The position numbers and the translations under genes are program-made. Shown here piece after piece: positions 7,783 through 16,751 of a DNA stretch of 64,000 bases; positions within the stretch are counted from its first letter, which is position 1, and the number at the start of each line of letters is the position of its first letter. Origin of the DNA: Beijerinckiaceae bacterium (lineage in GTDB: Bacteria; Pseudomonadota; Alphaproteobacteria; Rhizobiales; Beijerinckiaceae); contig CANJNI010000006.1 of the NCBI GenBank assembly GCA_947475995.1, positions 1 through 64,000 on the forward strand, given 5' to 3'. The notes under the pieces were generated by a model. That model saw only the letters and a program-made list of their open reading frames with translations. It was not told the DNA's origin and made no database searches.

Positions 7783-9048
7783 TCATTCGGCGGCGTTCTT
7801 CTGCGCCAGCATGCGCCGGCAGAACGAGGGTCCGTCCTCATGGTCCTCGATGAAACCGGATGTGCACAGGAAATCCGCGAAGGGATTGTCGTTCGGATCG
7901 CGAATGACCCACGGGGCAGGGGCCCCGTTCTTCACGTCTTCAATGGCTTTGAGGAGCGCGCGGCGCATGCCGATGATGACAGCGTCGCTCGAACCGAGAT
8001 GTTCCTGCGTCCGGTCCTGGATGACGCCCTGTGTCTCAATGGCGAATGCGTCCTGGGACGGAAAATGCAGGCCCATGCCGCCGAAACTCTCGCCTCGGCG
8101 CATCTCGTTGCGGTCCTGCAGATAGCGGTTTTCCGCGCGCCGGATATGGCGCTTGTCGGGACCGATGTTCTCGTGATGGTTCTTAATCAGGCGTTCCTTG
8201 TCGAGCGGCTGCGAGTGCCGGTAGAAAAACTCGAAACGGCAGTGCGAATGATCGTCAATGGGAACATAGACGCGGCCCTGGTAGCCCATCTCGCCTGCGG
8301 AGGTCGAAGGGGTCGCGCCGTTCGGATAGACGTAATTGTTGACGCGCAGATATTTGCGGCCGTTTGCAGAATTGTGCAGCGCGAAGATGCGCATGCCGTA
8401 AGGCGTCTGTTCGATGTCGATTTCCGGCGGATCGTTGCCGCGCAGGGCAGCGACATCCGCGCCCGAACGCTGGCTCGGCGTGCCGGGAGGACGGCGATGC
8501 AGAAACGTCGTATGTGCAGGGTCGGTGGAGCTTTCCAGTCCCTGCAGCCAGTTGCACATCTGGATGACCCGGAAAGTAAGCCTGTTGGGTTCCGGGCCCA
8601 TCAGGAATTCGAAATCGGGAATGAGCGGCGGTTCGCCCTTGCCCATATAGGCCCAGATGGCGCCGCCCTTCTCCTGCACCGGATAGGCCTTGTGCTTCAG
8701 CCGCTCGCAGAATTTGCGGCCTGCGGGTTCGGCGGGCTGGTCGAGGCAGTTACCATGCCGGTCGAACAGCCAGCCGTGATAGAGGCAGCGCAGGCCGCCA
8801 TCTTCCACGCGCCCGTAGGAGAGATCGGTGGCGCGATGCGGGCAACTGCGGCCGATGAGGCCCAACTCGCCCTTGTCGTCGCGGAACAGCACTAGATCTT
8901 CGCTCATGATGCGCAGGGGAAGCGGGTCGCCGTCGAGAGGCATTTCCTCTGCCGCCGCGACTGGCTGCCAGTAGCTGCGCAGGAACTCGCCGCACGGCGT
9001 ACCGGGGCCCGTCTGCGTCAGAAGATCGTTTCGCGCTTTTGACAGCAT
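7783..9048 (-). CDS. Rieske non-heme iron oxygenase, catalytic subunit
   Basis: This 421-residue protein has an N-terminal Rieske [2Fe-2S] domain with ligands C69, H71, C88 and H91 (CPHRATDL and CLYHGW). The C-terminal catalytic domain carries N166, bridging D176, and mononuclear iron ligands H179 and H184 in DPAHTTFLH. The layout matches the phthalate 4,5-dioxygenase/vanillate demethylase group, which hydroxylates or demethylates aromatic acids with O2 and electrons from a reductase. No reductase or ferredoxin gene is in the window. GGAG precedes the ATG. Neighbours suggest it starts an aromatic pathway that ends in LigB-type cleavage. Exact substrate unknown. Confidence 0.9.
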   Translation of the reverse strand: MLSKARNDLLTQTGPGTPCGEFLRSYWQPVAAAEEMPLDGDPLPLRIMSEDLVLFRDDKGELGLIGRSCPHRATDLSYGRVEDGGLRCLYHGWLFDRHGNCLDQPAEPAGRKFCERLKHKAYPVQEKGGAIWAYMGKGEPPLIPDFEFLMGPEPNRLTFRVIQMCNWLQGLESSTDPAHTTFLHRRPPGTPSQRSGADVAALRGNDPPEIDIEQTPYGMRIFALHNSANGRKYLRVNNYVYPNGATPSTSAGEMGYQGRVYVPIDDHSHCRFEFFYRHSQPLDKERLIKNHHENIGPDKRHIRRAENRYLQDRNEMRRGESFGGMGLHFPSQDAFAIETQGVIQDRTQEHLGSSDAVIIGMRRALLKAIEDVKNGAPAPWVIRDPNDNPFADFLCTSGFIEDHEDGPSFCRRMLAQKNAAE

Positions 9049-9066
9049 TCCGGCAACTCCGTTGGC

Positions 9067-10275
9067 TTAGATGTTCGCGACGAGAATGTTGTCCCGCGCG
9101 GCCCCTTTGCGTACATTGATGAGATGATCGCGCGCAGCCGCGACCCCGCTCGCGCGATGTGGAACGTCTGCAAGCGAAAGCCCCATCTCGACGCCCGCGA
9201 GCGTGCCCATGAGGGTCAGTTCGTTGCACGATCCAAGATGGCCGATGCGGAAAATCTTTCCGGCGACCTTCGACAGGCCGGTGCCGAGGGACATGTCGAA
9301 TTCGTTCAGCACCACTTCCCGGAAGCGATCCGCATTATGGCCCGCCGGCATGATGACGCCGGTCAGCACCGGAGAATAGGCGCGCGGATCGACGCAGTTG
9401 ATTTCAAGTCCCCATGCGCGCACGGCGCTGCGGGTCGCGGCGGCAAGCATCTCGTGACGCCGGAAGACGTTGTCGAGACCTTCCTCGAACAGCATCGCGA
9501 AGGATTCGCGCAAACCCTGCAGCAGGTTCGAGGCAGGTGTGTACGGAAAGAAGCCCTGATGGCTGAGCTTCAGCATTTCGCTCCAGTCCCAGTAGGAGCG
9601 CGGCATCCTGTTTGTCTTCGAGGCCGCAAGGGCTTTTTCCGAAATGGCCATGAGGCCGAGGCCCGGCGGCAGCATCAGGCCCTTCTGCGAGCAGGCGACC
9701 GTGACGTCGGCGCGCCATTCATCGTGCTGCACGTCAATCGAGCCAAGTGAAGAAATTGTGTCGACGAGCAGCAGGCAGGGGTGGCGCGCGCGATCTATTG
9801 CCCGGCGAATGTCCGCGATGTTGCTCGTGACGCCGGTGGACGTCTCGTTGTGCACAACCATCACGGCCTTGATGCGATGCTGGCGATCCTCGTTCAGCTT
9901 CGCCTCGATGGCGGCTGCGTCCGCCGCATGGCGCCAGTCGTTCTCGATGATCTCCGTTTCAACGCCCCAGCGCTGCGCCATCTGCCGCCAGAGCGATGCG
10001 AAATGTCCAGTCTCGGGGACCAGCACCGTGTCGCCGGGAGACAGAGTGTTGACGATCGCGGCTTCCCACGCGCCGGTTCCGGACGAGGGATAGATTGCGA
10101 CCGCGCCGGTCGTATTGAAGACTGTCTGGCAACCGGCCAGCACTTCGCGGCCAAGCCGTCCGAACTCGGGCCCGCGATGGTCGATGACCGGGCGCGCGAT
10201 GGCGTGAAGAATTCGCTCGGGAACGGGACTCGGTCCTGGGATCTGCAAAAAATGCCGACCGGATGTCGCGGACAT
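9067..10275 (-). CDS. PLP-dependent class V aminotransferase (alanine/serine-glyoxylate type)
   Basis: This 402-residue protein has the fold-type I class V pattern: IPGPSPVP near 12, SSGTGAWEAA near 64-73 binding the cofactor phosphate, D172 in LLVDTISSLG contacting the pyridine nitrogen, and K198 in CSQKGLMLPPG forming the Schiff base. Relatives move amino groups between alanine or serine and glyoxylate, or act on purine-derived and sulfonated amino acids. The ATG at 10275 sits 7 nt after GGGAGG; an ATG at 10281 is too close to it, and the longer frame to 10491 overlaps the divergent regulator. It is the first gene of the operon ending at 4984, so the pathway substrate may carry an amino group or yield glyoxylate. 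Confidence 0.88.
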   Translation of the reverse strand: MSATSGRHFLQIPGPSPVPERILHAIARPVIDHRGPEFGRLGREVLAGCQTVFNTTGAVAIYPSSGTGAWEAAIVNTLSPGDTVLVPETGHFASLWRQMAQRWGVETEIIENDWRHAADAAAIEAKLNEDRQHRIKAVMVVHNETSTGVTSNIADIRRAIDRARHPCLLLVDTISSLGSIDVQHDEWRADVTVACSQKGLMLPPGLGLMAISEKALAASKTNRMPRSYWDWSEMLKLSHQGFFPYTPASNLLQGLRESFAMLFEEGLDNVFRRHEMLAAATRSAVRAWGLEINCVDPRAYSPVLTGVIMPAGHNADRFREVVLNEFDMSLGTGLSKVAGKIFRIGHLGSCNELTLMGTLAGVEMGLSLADVPHRASGVAAARDHLINVRKGAARDNILVANI

Positions 10276-10298
10276 TCCCATGCCTCCCAAGAACTCTT

Positions 10299-10360
10299 GC
10301 TTGCGATCAGATAAGCATGCAAAATAATCTCCACGCAAGCGAATTTTAATCCAGCTTGCG
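10299..10360. promoter_or_regulatory. Repeated GCTTGCG/CGCAAGC elements, candidate GntR operator
   Basis: The 111 bp between the divergent aminotransferase and GntR genes holds three copies of one heptamer: GCTTGCG at 10299-10305, CGCAAGC at 10334-10340 and GCTTGCG at 10354-10360. The last two form a perfect inverted repeat with a 13 bp spacer. The position suits autoregulation plus control of the catabolic operon by the GntR protein. No experimental consensus is available, so this is inference. Confidence 0.45.
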
Positions 10361-10386
10361 GTCGAACACGGGAGGGTCGGATCGCT

Positions 10387-11160
10387 TTGTCGCCCGCACA
10401 TCTGAACGCGCAGCTTGATGAAGCCGCCCTCGCGGAAGTCGTCCGCTTTCCCTCGGCTCAGGCGGCGAACGTCGGTGGCGCTTCGCTTCACGACGAGATC
10501 GTCGCCAAACTGCGCAGCTACATTGTCGAGAACAATCTTCCCGAAGGAGCCCGCATTCCGGAACGCCAGCTTTGCGAGATGTTCGGCATTTCACGCACGC
10601 CCATCCGCGAAGCGCTCAAAGTGCTGGCGTCCGAAGGGCTTGTGGATCTGCTTCCCAATCGAGGCTCGCGGGTGCGCAGCCTGAGCGAAGACGACCTGCG
10701 CGATCTTTTCGACCTGATGGGCGGGCTCGAATCCCTGGCCGGACGGCTTGCATGCGAAACCATTACAGATGCAGAGGTCGCCGAGATCGAGGCGCTGCAT
10801 CACGAAATGTATGCCCATTACCTGCGCCGCGATCTGCCGGCATATTTTCGGGTCAACCAGCTCATTCACGAGCGCATCGTCGCGGCGGCGCGCAATCCAG
10901 CGCTTTCGGCGCTCTACTGCGGCCATGCTGGACGTCTGCGCCGCGCCCGTTATGCGGCTAATCTCGCCACCACGCAGGACCGGCTGAGCAAGGCAATGAG
11001 GGAACACGAGGCGATCCTCGATTGCCTCCACAGGCGGGCCGGGCCGGAACTGGCGGACGTACTGTTCCATCATCTGCGCAACAAGCGGGTCGCCATTCTG
11101 GCCCACCAACCCGATGTTCAATCAGCGGTGCGCCGGTCCACGATTCCGGTCGAATCCTGA
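10387..11160 (+). CDS. GntR-family (FCD-domain) transcriptional regulator
   Basis: This 257-residue protein has a winged helix at about 33-100, including IPERQLCEMFGISRTPIREA and the wing VLASEGLVDLLPNRGSRV. An all-helical FCD ligand and metal domain follows (about 110-235), with H146 and further histidines in the usual places. FadR-subfamily members of this type usually repress catabolic genes until an organic acid or CoA ester binds. The start is a TTG with GGAGG 11 nt upstream, and other starts would shorten the disordered N-terminus. It is divergent from the aromatic operon (10275 to 4984) and is followed by the permease at 11243, so it likely controls both. Confidence 0.85.
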   Translation: MSPAHLNAQLDEAALAEVVRFPSAQAANVGGASLHDEIVAKLRSYIVENNLPEGARIPERQLCEMFGISRTPIREALKVLASEGLVDLLPNRGSRVRSLSEDDLRDLFDLMGGLESLAGRLACETITDAEVAEIEALHHEMYAHYLRRDLPAYFRVNQLIHERIVAAARNPALSALYCGHAGRLRRARYAANLATTQDRLSKAMREHEAILDCLHRRAGPELADVLFHHLRNKRVAILAHQPDVQSAVRRSTIPVES

Positions 11161-11242
11161 TGCAAGTCAGTGGTTGCGCGGCCAAAAATGAATGCAAAAT
11201 GATCGCGGATCAGCCTGACGAAGTCTCCGGGAGGGAGCGGGT

Positions 11243-12988
11243 GTGAGCGTTTTGGCTGAAGAAGTTCGCTCGGTGACCGCCCGCCAGAGGGGCTGGGCAA
11301 GGCCGAGCCTGTGGCAGTTCAGCGTCTTCGTCATCGTGGTGATCTCGGTCATCGGGCCGCTCCTGTTCTTGGTGCTGGGCAGTCTCAGCAGCGCGCGGAC
11401 GCCGTCGGAACTCTGGTCGTCGCCCCTGACGCTCGCCAACCACCTGAAAGTGTGGGGCGACGCGGGAGCCTATTCGGTCCTGTGGAACTCCGTCGTGTTC
11501 GCTGCGGGCAGCACCGTCTTCGGACTCGTGACGGCGGTTTCGCTGGCATGGTTCGTGGAGCGCACCGACATGCCCGGCAAGCTGTGGGTCTATGCGACGC
11601 TTCCGCTCACCCTCGCCATGCCGGGAATGCTGCAGGCGATGGCGTGGACGCTGCTGCTCAGCCCGCGCATCGGGTTCATCAACAAGGGGCTGATGGGAGC
11701 GTTCGATCTCCAGCAGGCTCCGTTTAATATCTACAGCATGACGGGCATGATGTTCGTCGAGGGGCTTCGGACCGTACCCACGGCCTTCCTGATGCTCGCG
11801 CCGCTGCTGCGCAGCATGGACCCCGCGCTCGAACAGGCCGCCTATATGAGCGGCGCGAACACGAGATCGGTTTTGCGCCGCATATCGTTGCCGCTTCTCC
11901 TGCCCGGCCTCGCGGCTGTGGCGATCTACCAGTTTACCGGCGCGCTCGAGGAGTTCGAGATCGCAGGAATTCTTGGACTGCCAGCGGATATTTTCGTTTT
12001 CAGCACGAAAATCTACAGCGCCTTGCACGCCACATCTCAATTGCCCGCATATGGCGAAGCCAATGCGCTCGCGCTTCTCTATCTGCTGGTAGCGATTGTG
12101 TCCGTTGCGCTCTACGGGCGTGTGCTGATGCGGGCCGAGCGCTTCGCGGTGGTCGCCGGCAAGGCGTACCGGCCAACCATGCAGCCGCTTGGGCCCTGGC
12201 GCCATGTGGCAGTTGCGGTGACCTGGCTTTACCTTGCGGCCGCCGTCATCATTCCGTTTATCGTGCTGATTTATGTCTCGCTGACGCCTTACGTTCAGCA
12301 GCCGTCATGGCGAGCGCTATCGAACCTGACTCTCGATAATTACGAAGGCCTGCTGCACATCGACTCGCTGGGCCATGTTTTGTGGAACACCTTCCTGTTG
12401 ACGATCGTGGTGGCGACGGCGTCGGTCGTCGCATCGCTGGCGATTTCGCTCGTCGTGGTGCGCTCGAAATTCCCCCTGCGGCGCACGCTGGATCAATTGT
12501 CATTCCTGCCGCATGCGATTCCCGGCATGGTGATGGGCCTCGCGCTCACCTGGGTTTTCCTGCAGGTGGACAAACTCGGTTTCGGCCTGTTCGGATCGCT
12601 GACGTCCGTGATGTTCGCCTTTGTGGTCGGTTACATCTCCTACGGCACGAGAGCCCTCAACGGCGCGATCCTGCAAATCCACAGCGAGCTGGATGAAGCC
12701 GGGAAGATGAGCGGGGCCACATCGCGACAGGTGATCTGGCGCGTCCTTGTTCCGCTGCTGGTTCCGGCCTTTGTGGGCGTCTGGATCTGGTCTGCGCTGC
12801 ACGTCATCCGCTCGGCAGGAAAGCCGCTCGTGCTGACCAGCGGCTCCGAAAACGAGGTTCTGGCTGTCACCATCTGGAACATGTGGGATCAGGGCTACAT
12901 CGAGGCCGTCGGGGCGATCGGGGTGATCCTCATGGTCGTGCTGGCTGTCGCGAGCGTCGCGATGCGCGGCTTCTCGTCACGCAGGTGA
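11243..12988 (+). CDS. Ferric-type ABC transporter permease, two fused transmembrane domains
   Basis: This 581-residue membrane protein contains two homologous BPD transporter domains. Each ends with a coupling-helix EAA-type loop, LEQAAYMSGANTRSVLRRIS near 195 and LDEAGKMSGATSRQVIWRVL near 485. The double-domain layout is that of the FbpB/SfuB ferric and related organic-acid importers. A GTG start follows GGGAGGGAG. The companion binding protein is probably the one at 6029-7171 in the divergent operon. No ATPase of this class is present within 64 kb, so the system needs a subunit encoded elsewhere. It follows the GntR gene by 82 bp and likely shares its transcript. Confidence 0.87.
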   Translation: MSVLAEEVRSVTARQRGWARPSLWQFSVFVIVVISVIGPLLFLVLGSLSSARTPSELWSSPLTLANHLKVWGDAGAYSVLWNSVVFAAGSTVFGLVTAVSLAWFVERTDMPGKLWVYATLPLTLAMPGMLQAMAWTLLLSPRIGFINKGLMGAFDLQQAPFNIYSMTGMMFVEGLRTVPTAFLMLAPLLRSMDPALEQAAYMSGANTRSVLRRISLPLLLPGLAAVAIYQFTGALEEFEIAGILGLPADIFVFSTKIYSALHATSQLPAYGEANALALLYLLVAIVSVALYGRVLMRAERFAVVAGKAYRPTMQPLGPWRHVAVAVTWLYLAAAVIIPFIVLIYVSLTPYVQQPSWRALSNLTLDNYEGLLHIDSLGHVLWNTFLLTIVVATASVVASLAISLVVVRSKFPLRRTLDQLSFLPHAIPGMVMGLALTWVFLQVDKLGFGLFGSLTSVMFAFVVGYISYGTRALNGAILQIHSELDEAGKMSGATSRQVIWRVLVPLLVPAFVGVWIWSALHVIRSAGKPLVLTSGSENEVLAVTIWNMWDQGYIEAVGAIGVILMVVLAVASVAMRGFSSRR

Positions 12989-13023
12989 ATTCCGCTCGGT
13001 CACCGAGCGAAAAGGGCGCGACC

Positions 13024-14118
13024 CTAGCGGCCCTTCAGATATTCTGCGGTATGTTCGCCCAGTCGTGGCACCGGCTTGTCTACCGTCCGTGCGTCGCTGC
13101 CCATCCTGAATCCTGCTCCGACGACCGGAACGGGTCCATTTTCGGTTTCGACTTCAGAGATCAGGCCGCGCCCGGCGACGTGCTCGCCGCTGGCGGTCTC
13201 CTGAATGGTGCGCATGACTCCTGCGGGAATTCCCGCCGCGACGAAGATTGCTTCCCATTCGACGGCGTCGCGCGTGGACAGGCCTTCTTCAATCGCGCGC
13301 ACGAAGTCCTCGGCGTTTTTCTGTCGTGCGGCGTCGGTGGAGAAGCGGTCTTCCTTCAGCAAGTCGGGCTTGCCGATCAGTTCAACCAATTTGGCGAGCC
13401 ATTTGGGGTGCAGGGCGGCGATAAAGAGGCGTCGGTCGCGCGCCTTGTAGCGCGCCATGGTTGGACGCCCGCCGAGCGAATCCGATCCGCCCAGCAAGGC
13501 TGCCGTGACGCTGCCGCAGGCGAGCACATAGGCTGCATCGAGCATGGCGACATCAAGACGTTCGCCCGTTCCGGTCTTCTGACGCTTGAGCAGGGCGGTG
13601 AGAATTCCCGAGAAGGCGACGTAGCCGGTGAAGGGATCCAGAATGCCGACGCCCAGATCCATCGCATCGTCGCGGCCGGACAGATAGGTGTTCGCCAGGC
13701 CCGAAGATGACTGCACGGACCATTCGATCGCCGGCATCGACGCCATTGGACCCGATTGGCCGTAGCCGCTGATGGAGCAGGAAATCAGACGCGGATCATC
13801 CCGGTGGAGCTGGTCCCAGTCGAGCCCCAGCGACGCAGCCGCGCCCGGTCGGAAATTTTCGACCACCACATCTGCCGTGGCGACGAGATCTCGCAAGGAC
13901 GCGCGACCTTCCGGCGTTTTCAGGTCCAGCACGACGGACTTCTTGCCGGCATTCACGGCCGCGAAACGCCCGAAGGGACGCGGCCTGAAATCGTCGCCCG
14001 TGCCGGGTGGTTCGATCTTGATCACCTCTGCGCCCAGGAGAACGAGTTGATGCGTGCACATCGGACCCGCAAGGGCATGTGTCAGGTCTATGACCCGGAT
14101 GCCTTCGAGAACGTTCAT
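13024..14118 (-). CDS. CaiB/BaiF-family CoA-transferase (class III)
   Basis: This 364-residue protein shows the class III layout. It begins LEGIRVIDLTHALAGPMCTH, then has LGAEVIKIEPPGTGDDFR near 28-45 and GKKSVVLDLKTPEGR near 58-72. D161 in GILDPFTGY aligns with the catalytic aspartate that forms the acyl anhydride, and KTGTGERLDVAMLD follows. Such enzymes move CoA between carboxylic acids, as in formyl-CoA, carnitine-CoA or benzylsuccinate-CoA transferases. GGGAAG precedes the ATG. It is the third gene of the operon beginning at 16693, 11 bp after the PrpD-like gene, so it probably activates a pathway acid for CoA-linked breakdown. Confidence 0.88.
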   Translation of the reverse strand: MNVLEGIRVIDLTHALAGPMCTHQLVLLGAEVIKIEPPGTGDDFRPRPFGRFAAVNAGKKSVVLDLKTPEGRASLRDLVATADVVVENFRPGAAASLGLDWDQLHRDDPRLISCSISGYGQSGPMASMPAIEWSVQSSSGLANTYLSGRDDAMDLGVGILDPFTGYVAFSGILTALLKRQKTGTGERLDVAMLDAAYVLACGSVTAALLGGSDSLGGRPTMARYKARDRRLFIAALHPKWLAKLVELIGKPDLLKEDRFSTDAARQKNAEDFVRAIEEGLSTRDAVEWEAIFVAAGIPAGVMRTIQETASGEHVAGRGLISEVETENGPVPVVGAGFRMGSDARTVDKPVPRLGEHTAEYLKGR

Positions 14119-14129
14119 GCGACGCTTCC

Positions 14130-15521
14130 CTAGTTGTTCGGAGCGAGATTTTCCTCCAGCTCGTGCAGGCTGGAGAGGCTTTCAAGCGAGTTGACGAGTT
14201 CGACGATTTTGTCAGCGCGCGCGGCCCCGATGACGGGCGCGGCCAGTTGACGGAACTTCGACACGATGCGCGCCGGGGGAATTTCGTTTCCGGGTCCGCC
14301 GGGGCGTTGCGCGTTGTAGGTTTCCATAACAGCGCCTTCGCTGGTCGTGACGACCAGGCGCGAGGCGTGGCGGAGACTCATTCCGCCATTCTCGATCTCC
14401 GGGTCCAGCTCGAACGAGATACGGGATGCGATGTCGAGAACCGCCGAATCGGCGAGACGCTGCTCGCTGAACTGTTCGACTGAGGCGTCGCCATCAAGCA
14501 AGGTCACCGCAGCCGCGTAGCTGGCGTTCATCTGGGCTGCGACGACATCTGCGGGCTTGTAGGGCCAGCCGACGTTGCTGAGCGCGATCTTTCCCAGACG
14601 AATGTGAAAGCTCTGGAAATTGGCCGGCGTCAGTCCGCGCGCGCGCAATTGCTGCATGCCCAGCACGATGGTCTGGGCGCTGGCGCATGTGGCGAAGATC
14701 TTGAATCCCACGCCCGCGCTCAGCCAGTCCCGTCCCAGATCCCGGGTGATGACGGCGGGATCGCCGTCGCAGCGCATGGTGGACAGGAAACCCCCGAAGG
14801 ATGTTTCGATCACGCCCGATGCGCCGGTGAAGCCGCGCTCCGCCAGCAGCGCTGCGGTGACGCCTGCAGAGGCCGCATGGCCCGCGTGAAATCTTTTAGC
14901 CATTCCGCCGGTGCGGGTCGAATAAAGGCCTGACGCCTGGGTCGCTCCGAGCGCCAGCGCCGACGCCGTGCGCTCCTCGTCGAGACCGAGCATGCGGGCG
15001 GCTGCGGCCGCCGCCGCCACACAGCCGATCGTGCCGGTGGGATGATAACCCGTGAGCCCGTGCGCACGACCCGCCGCCGCGCCAAGGCGGATGCCGGTTT
15101 CATATCCGGCCGCAACGGCTTCAAGAAGTCGAGACGCCGAAAGGTTCCTGGCCTCCGCCAGCGCCAGTGCGGCGGGGAGCACCACGGAACCCGGATGGAT
15201 CTGGCCGGTGAGATGGACGTCGTCGAGCTCGAAACCGTGGATTGCCGTACCGTTCGCCATTGCGGCGGCAGCTGGACCCGCCGTGTGCGGGCTCGCGAAG
15301 ATGAGGCACGAACCGCTCGCCATCTCCAGTGCTGTCTCGGCGGCGATGCGGCTCCACGGCTGCGTGGAACCGAACAGACCGCAGCCCATCGTATCCAGAA
15401 TGGCGAGCTTGAGGTGGTCCCGGACCGCTACGGGCAGATTGGCCGGATCGGGTCCACTCACCCATGCCGCCAGAATATCGGTGATGGGAGGGCCGTCGTA
15501 GGCGGGCGCGTCTACGTTCAT
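14130..15521 (-). CDS. MmgE/PrpD-family protein, first copy
   Basis: The ATG at 15521 overlaps the preceding TGA as TGATG, a sign of translational coupling, and gives 463 residues; an in-frame GTG two codons earlier is the alternative. The sequence has the all-helical MmgE/PrpD N-terminal domain with GTAIHGFELDDVHLTGQIHPG near 92-112 and HPTGTIGCVAAAAAAARMLG near 165. The family includes 2-methylcitrate dehydratase and iminodisuccinate epimerase, so dehydration or epimerisation of a hydroxy-diacid is a reasonable guess. It lies between an enolase-superfamily gene and a CoA-transferase gene. A second PrpD-like gene at 21420 belongs to the facing operon. Confidence 0.85.
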   Translation of the reverse strand: MNVDAPAYDGPPITDILAAWVSGPDPANLPVAVRDHLKLAILDTMGCGLFGSTQPWSRIAAETALEMASGSCLIFASPHTAGPAAAAMANGTAIHGFELDDVHLTGQIHPGSVVLPAALALAEARNLSASRLLEAVAAGYETGIRLGAAAGRAHGLTGYHPTGTIGCVAAAAAAARMLGLDEERTASALALGATQASGLYSTRTGGMAKRFHAGHAASAGVTAALLAERGFTGASGVIETSFGGFLSTMRCDGDPAVITRDLGRDWLSAGVGFKIFATCASAQTIVLGMQQLRARGLTPANFQSFHIRLGKIALSNVGWPYKPADVVAAQMNASYAAAVTLLDGDASVEQFSEQRLADSAVLDIASRISFELDPEIENGGMSLRHASRLVVTTSEGAVMETYNAQRPGGPGNEIPPARIVSKFRQLAAPVIGAARADKIVELVNSLESLSSLHELEENLAPNN

Positions 15522-16693
15522 CAGCACACCACTTCGCGAACAAGCGTCAGACGCTCGATGGCCTTTTCATCCAGCGTGACCCCGAGGCCGGGCCTGTCCG
15601 ACGGGGAGACATGACCATCGACGATCGAATAGGTCGGCTCGGGACAAAGCGGGTCGGGGCCTCTCACGCCGAGGCCGAAGAGGAATTCGCCGGCGGGCAT
15701 GACTTTCGATGGATGCATCGCGGTGTGGAAATGAATGCCCGCCGCAGCTTCAAGCTGAGAAAAGGCCGCGATACCGCCGATATTTACCTTGATGTCGGCA
15801 GCCTCCGCGACGGCGGCCACCTTCCTTGCATTGTGCATGCCGCCGAACTTGTAGAGTTTGATGCAGAAAACATCGACCGCCTGCATGGCGGCGAGCTTGT
15901 GTGCGTCTTCAAGACTCAACAGGCTTTCGTCGGCCATGATCGGCACGCCGCGCGCATCGGCCCTGATAGCAGCCAGACCTGCGAAATTGCCGCGCACGAT
16001 GGGCTGCTCGAGATAATCGACCCGATAATCATAGAGCGCGTGCAGCGCCAGCCGTGCTTCGGAGACGCCCCAGCCGGTGTTGGGATCCATGCCGATCGTA
16101 ATGGCTTCGCCTACCGCCTTGCGAACGGCGATGAAATTCTTCACGTCCTCACGCCATCCCTCCGGATGACCCGCCTTCAGGCACAGGGTGCGAATGCCGT
16201 ATTTGTCGATCGCCAGACGGCATTCGTCGATCATGCCGCTGATCTCGCGATGCATGCCGACGGACCATTCTAGCGGAATGCGATCGTAGCAACGTCCGCC
16301 GAGGAGATTGTAGACAGGCTGGTTCAGGGCCTTGCCCATCGCGTCGTGCAATGCGTGGTCGACGGCGGCGCGAGCCTGCACATTCCCCGGCAGGGTACGG
16401 TCGAACTCGGCGATGATCGCCTCAAGATCAAAAATGCTGCGGCCGATCATGCGCGGCGCGTAGATGTCGCGGATCGCCGCCACCATCCCGGCGCCCGTGT
16501 CGGGCAGGAAATGGCTGGGAGCGATTGGACGGATCTGTCCAAGTCCAACGACTCCGCCGGCGAAGATGCGCACCATCACGGGCTTGCCGAGAAGCGAACC
16601 CATCGCACCCGTGTCGTAGGTTCCGCTGGAACTTAGTCGTTGAATCCGGATCGGCAGATCGGTCACGAAAATTTCGATGCGTTCGATCTTCAA
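15521..16693 (-). CDS. Mandelate racemase/muconate lactonizing enzyme family protein, first copy
   Basis: The preferred start is a TTG at 16693 with GGGAGG 5 nt upstream, giving 390 residues beginning MKIERIEIF; the ATG at 16723 lies before that ribosome site. The enolase-superfamily metal ligands are D203 (GMDPNTGW), E229 (YLEQP) and E256 (MADES). Candidate acid/base lysines are K173 in LCLKAG and K279 in CIKLYK. Members abstract a proton next to a carboxylate, giving racemisation, lactonisation or dehydration. It heads the operon that continues with PrpD and CoA-transferase genes, and it is divergent from an IclR gene across a palindromic operator. Confidence 0.85.
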   Translation of the reverse strand: MKIERIEIFVTDLPIRIQRLSSSGTYDTGAMGSLLGKPVMVRIFAGGVVGLGQIRPIAPSHFLPDTGAGMVAAIRDIYAPRMIGRSIFDLEAIIAEFDRTLPGNVQARAAVDHALHDAMGKALNQPVYNLLGGRCYDRIPLEWSVGMHREISGMIDECRLAIDKYGIRTLCLKAGHPEGWREDVKNFIAVRKAVGEAITIGMDPNTGWGVSEARLALHALYDYRVDYLEQPIVRGNFAGLAAIRADARGVPIMADESLLSLEDAHKLAAMQAVDVFCIKLYKFGGMHNARKVAAVAEAADIKVNIGGIAAFSQLEAAAGIHFHTAMHPSKVMPAGEFLFGLGVRGPDPLCPEPTYSIVDGHVSPSDRPGLGVTLDEKAIERLTLVREVVC

Positions 16694-16751
16694 GCCTGCC
16701 TCCCCGTACGTTGACAGCCTCATAGGACGGCCCGTATAGATTGTCTACAAA

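Noticed and set aside
7504-8895. 463-residue plus-strand open frame
   Set aside because: It is antisense to the Rieske oxygenase and VOC genes, both of which have intact metal-ligand motifs.
10276-10491. Longer N-terminus for the aminotransferase
   Set aside because: It would overlap the divergent GntR gene and its spacer repeats. The ATG at 10275 has GGGAGG at the right distance.
12993-13009. Short perfect inverted repeat between convergent genes
   Set aside because: CGCTCGGT and ACCGAGCG are separated by one base, and there is no T-run in either direction. It is too weak to call a terminator.
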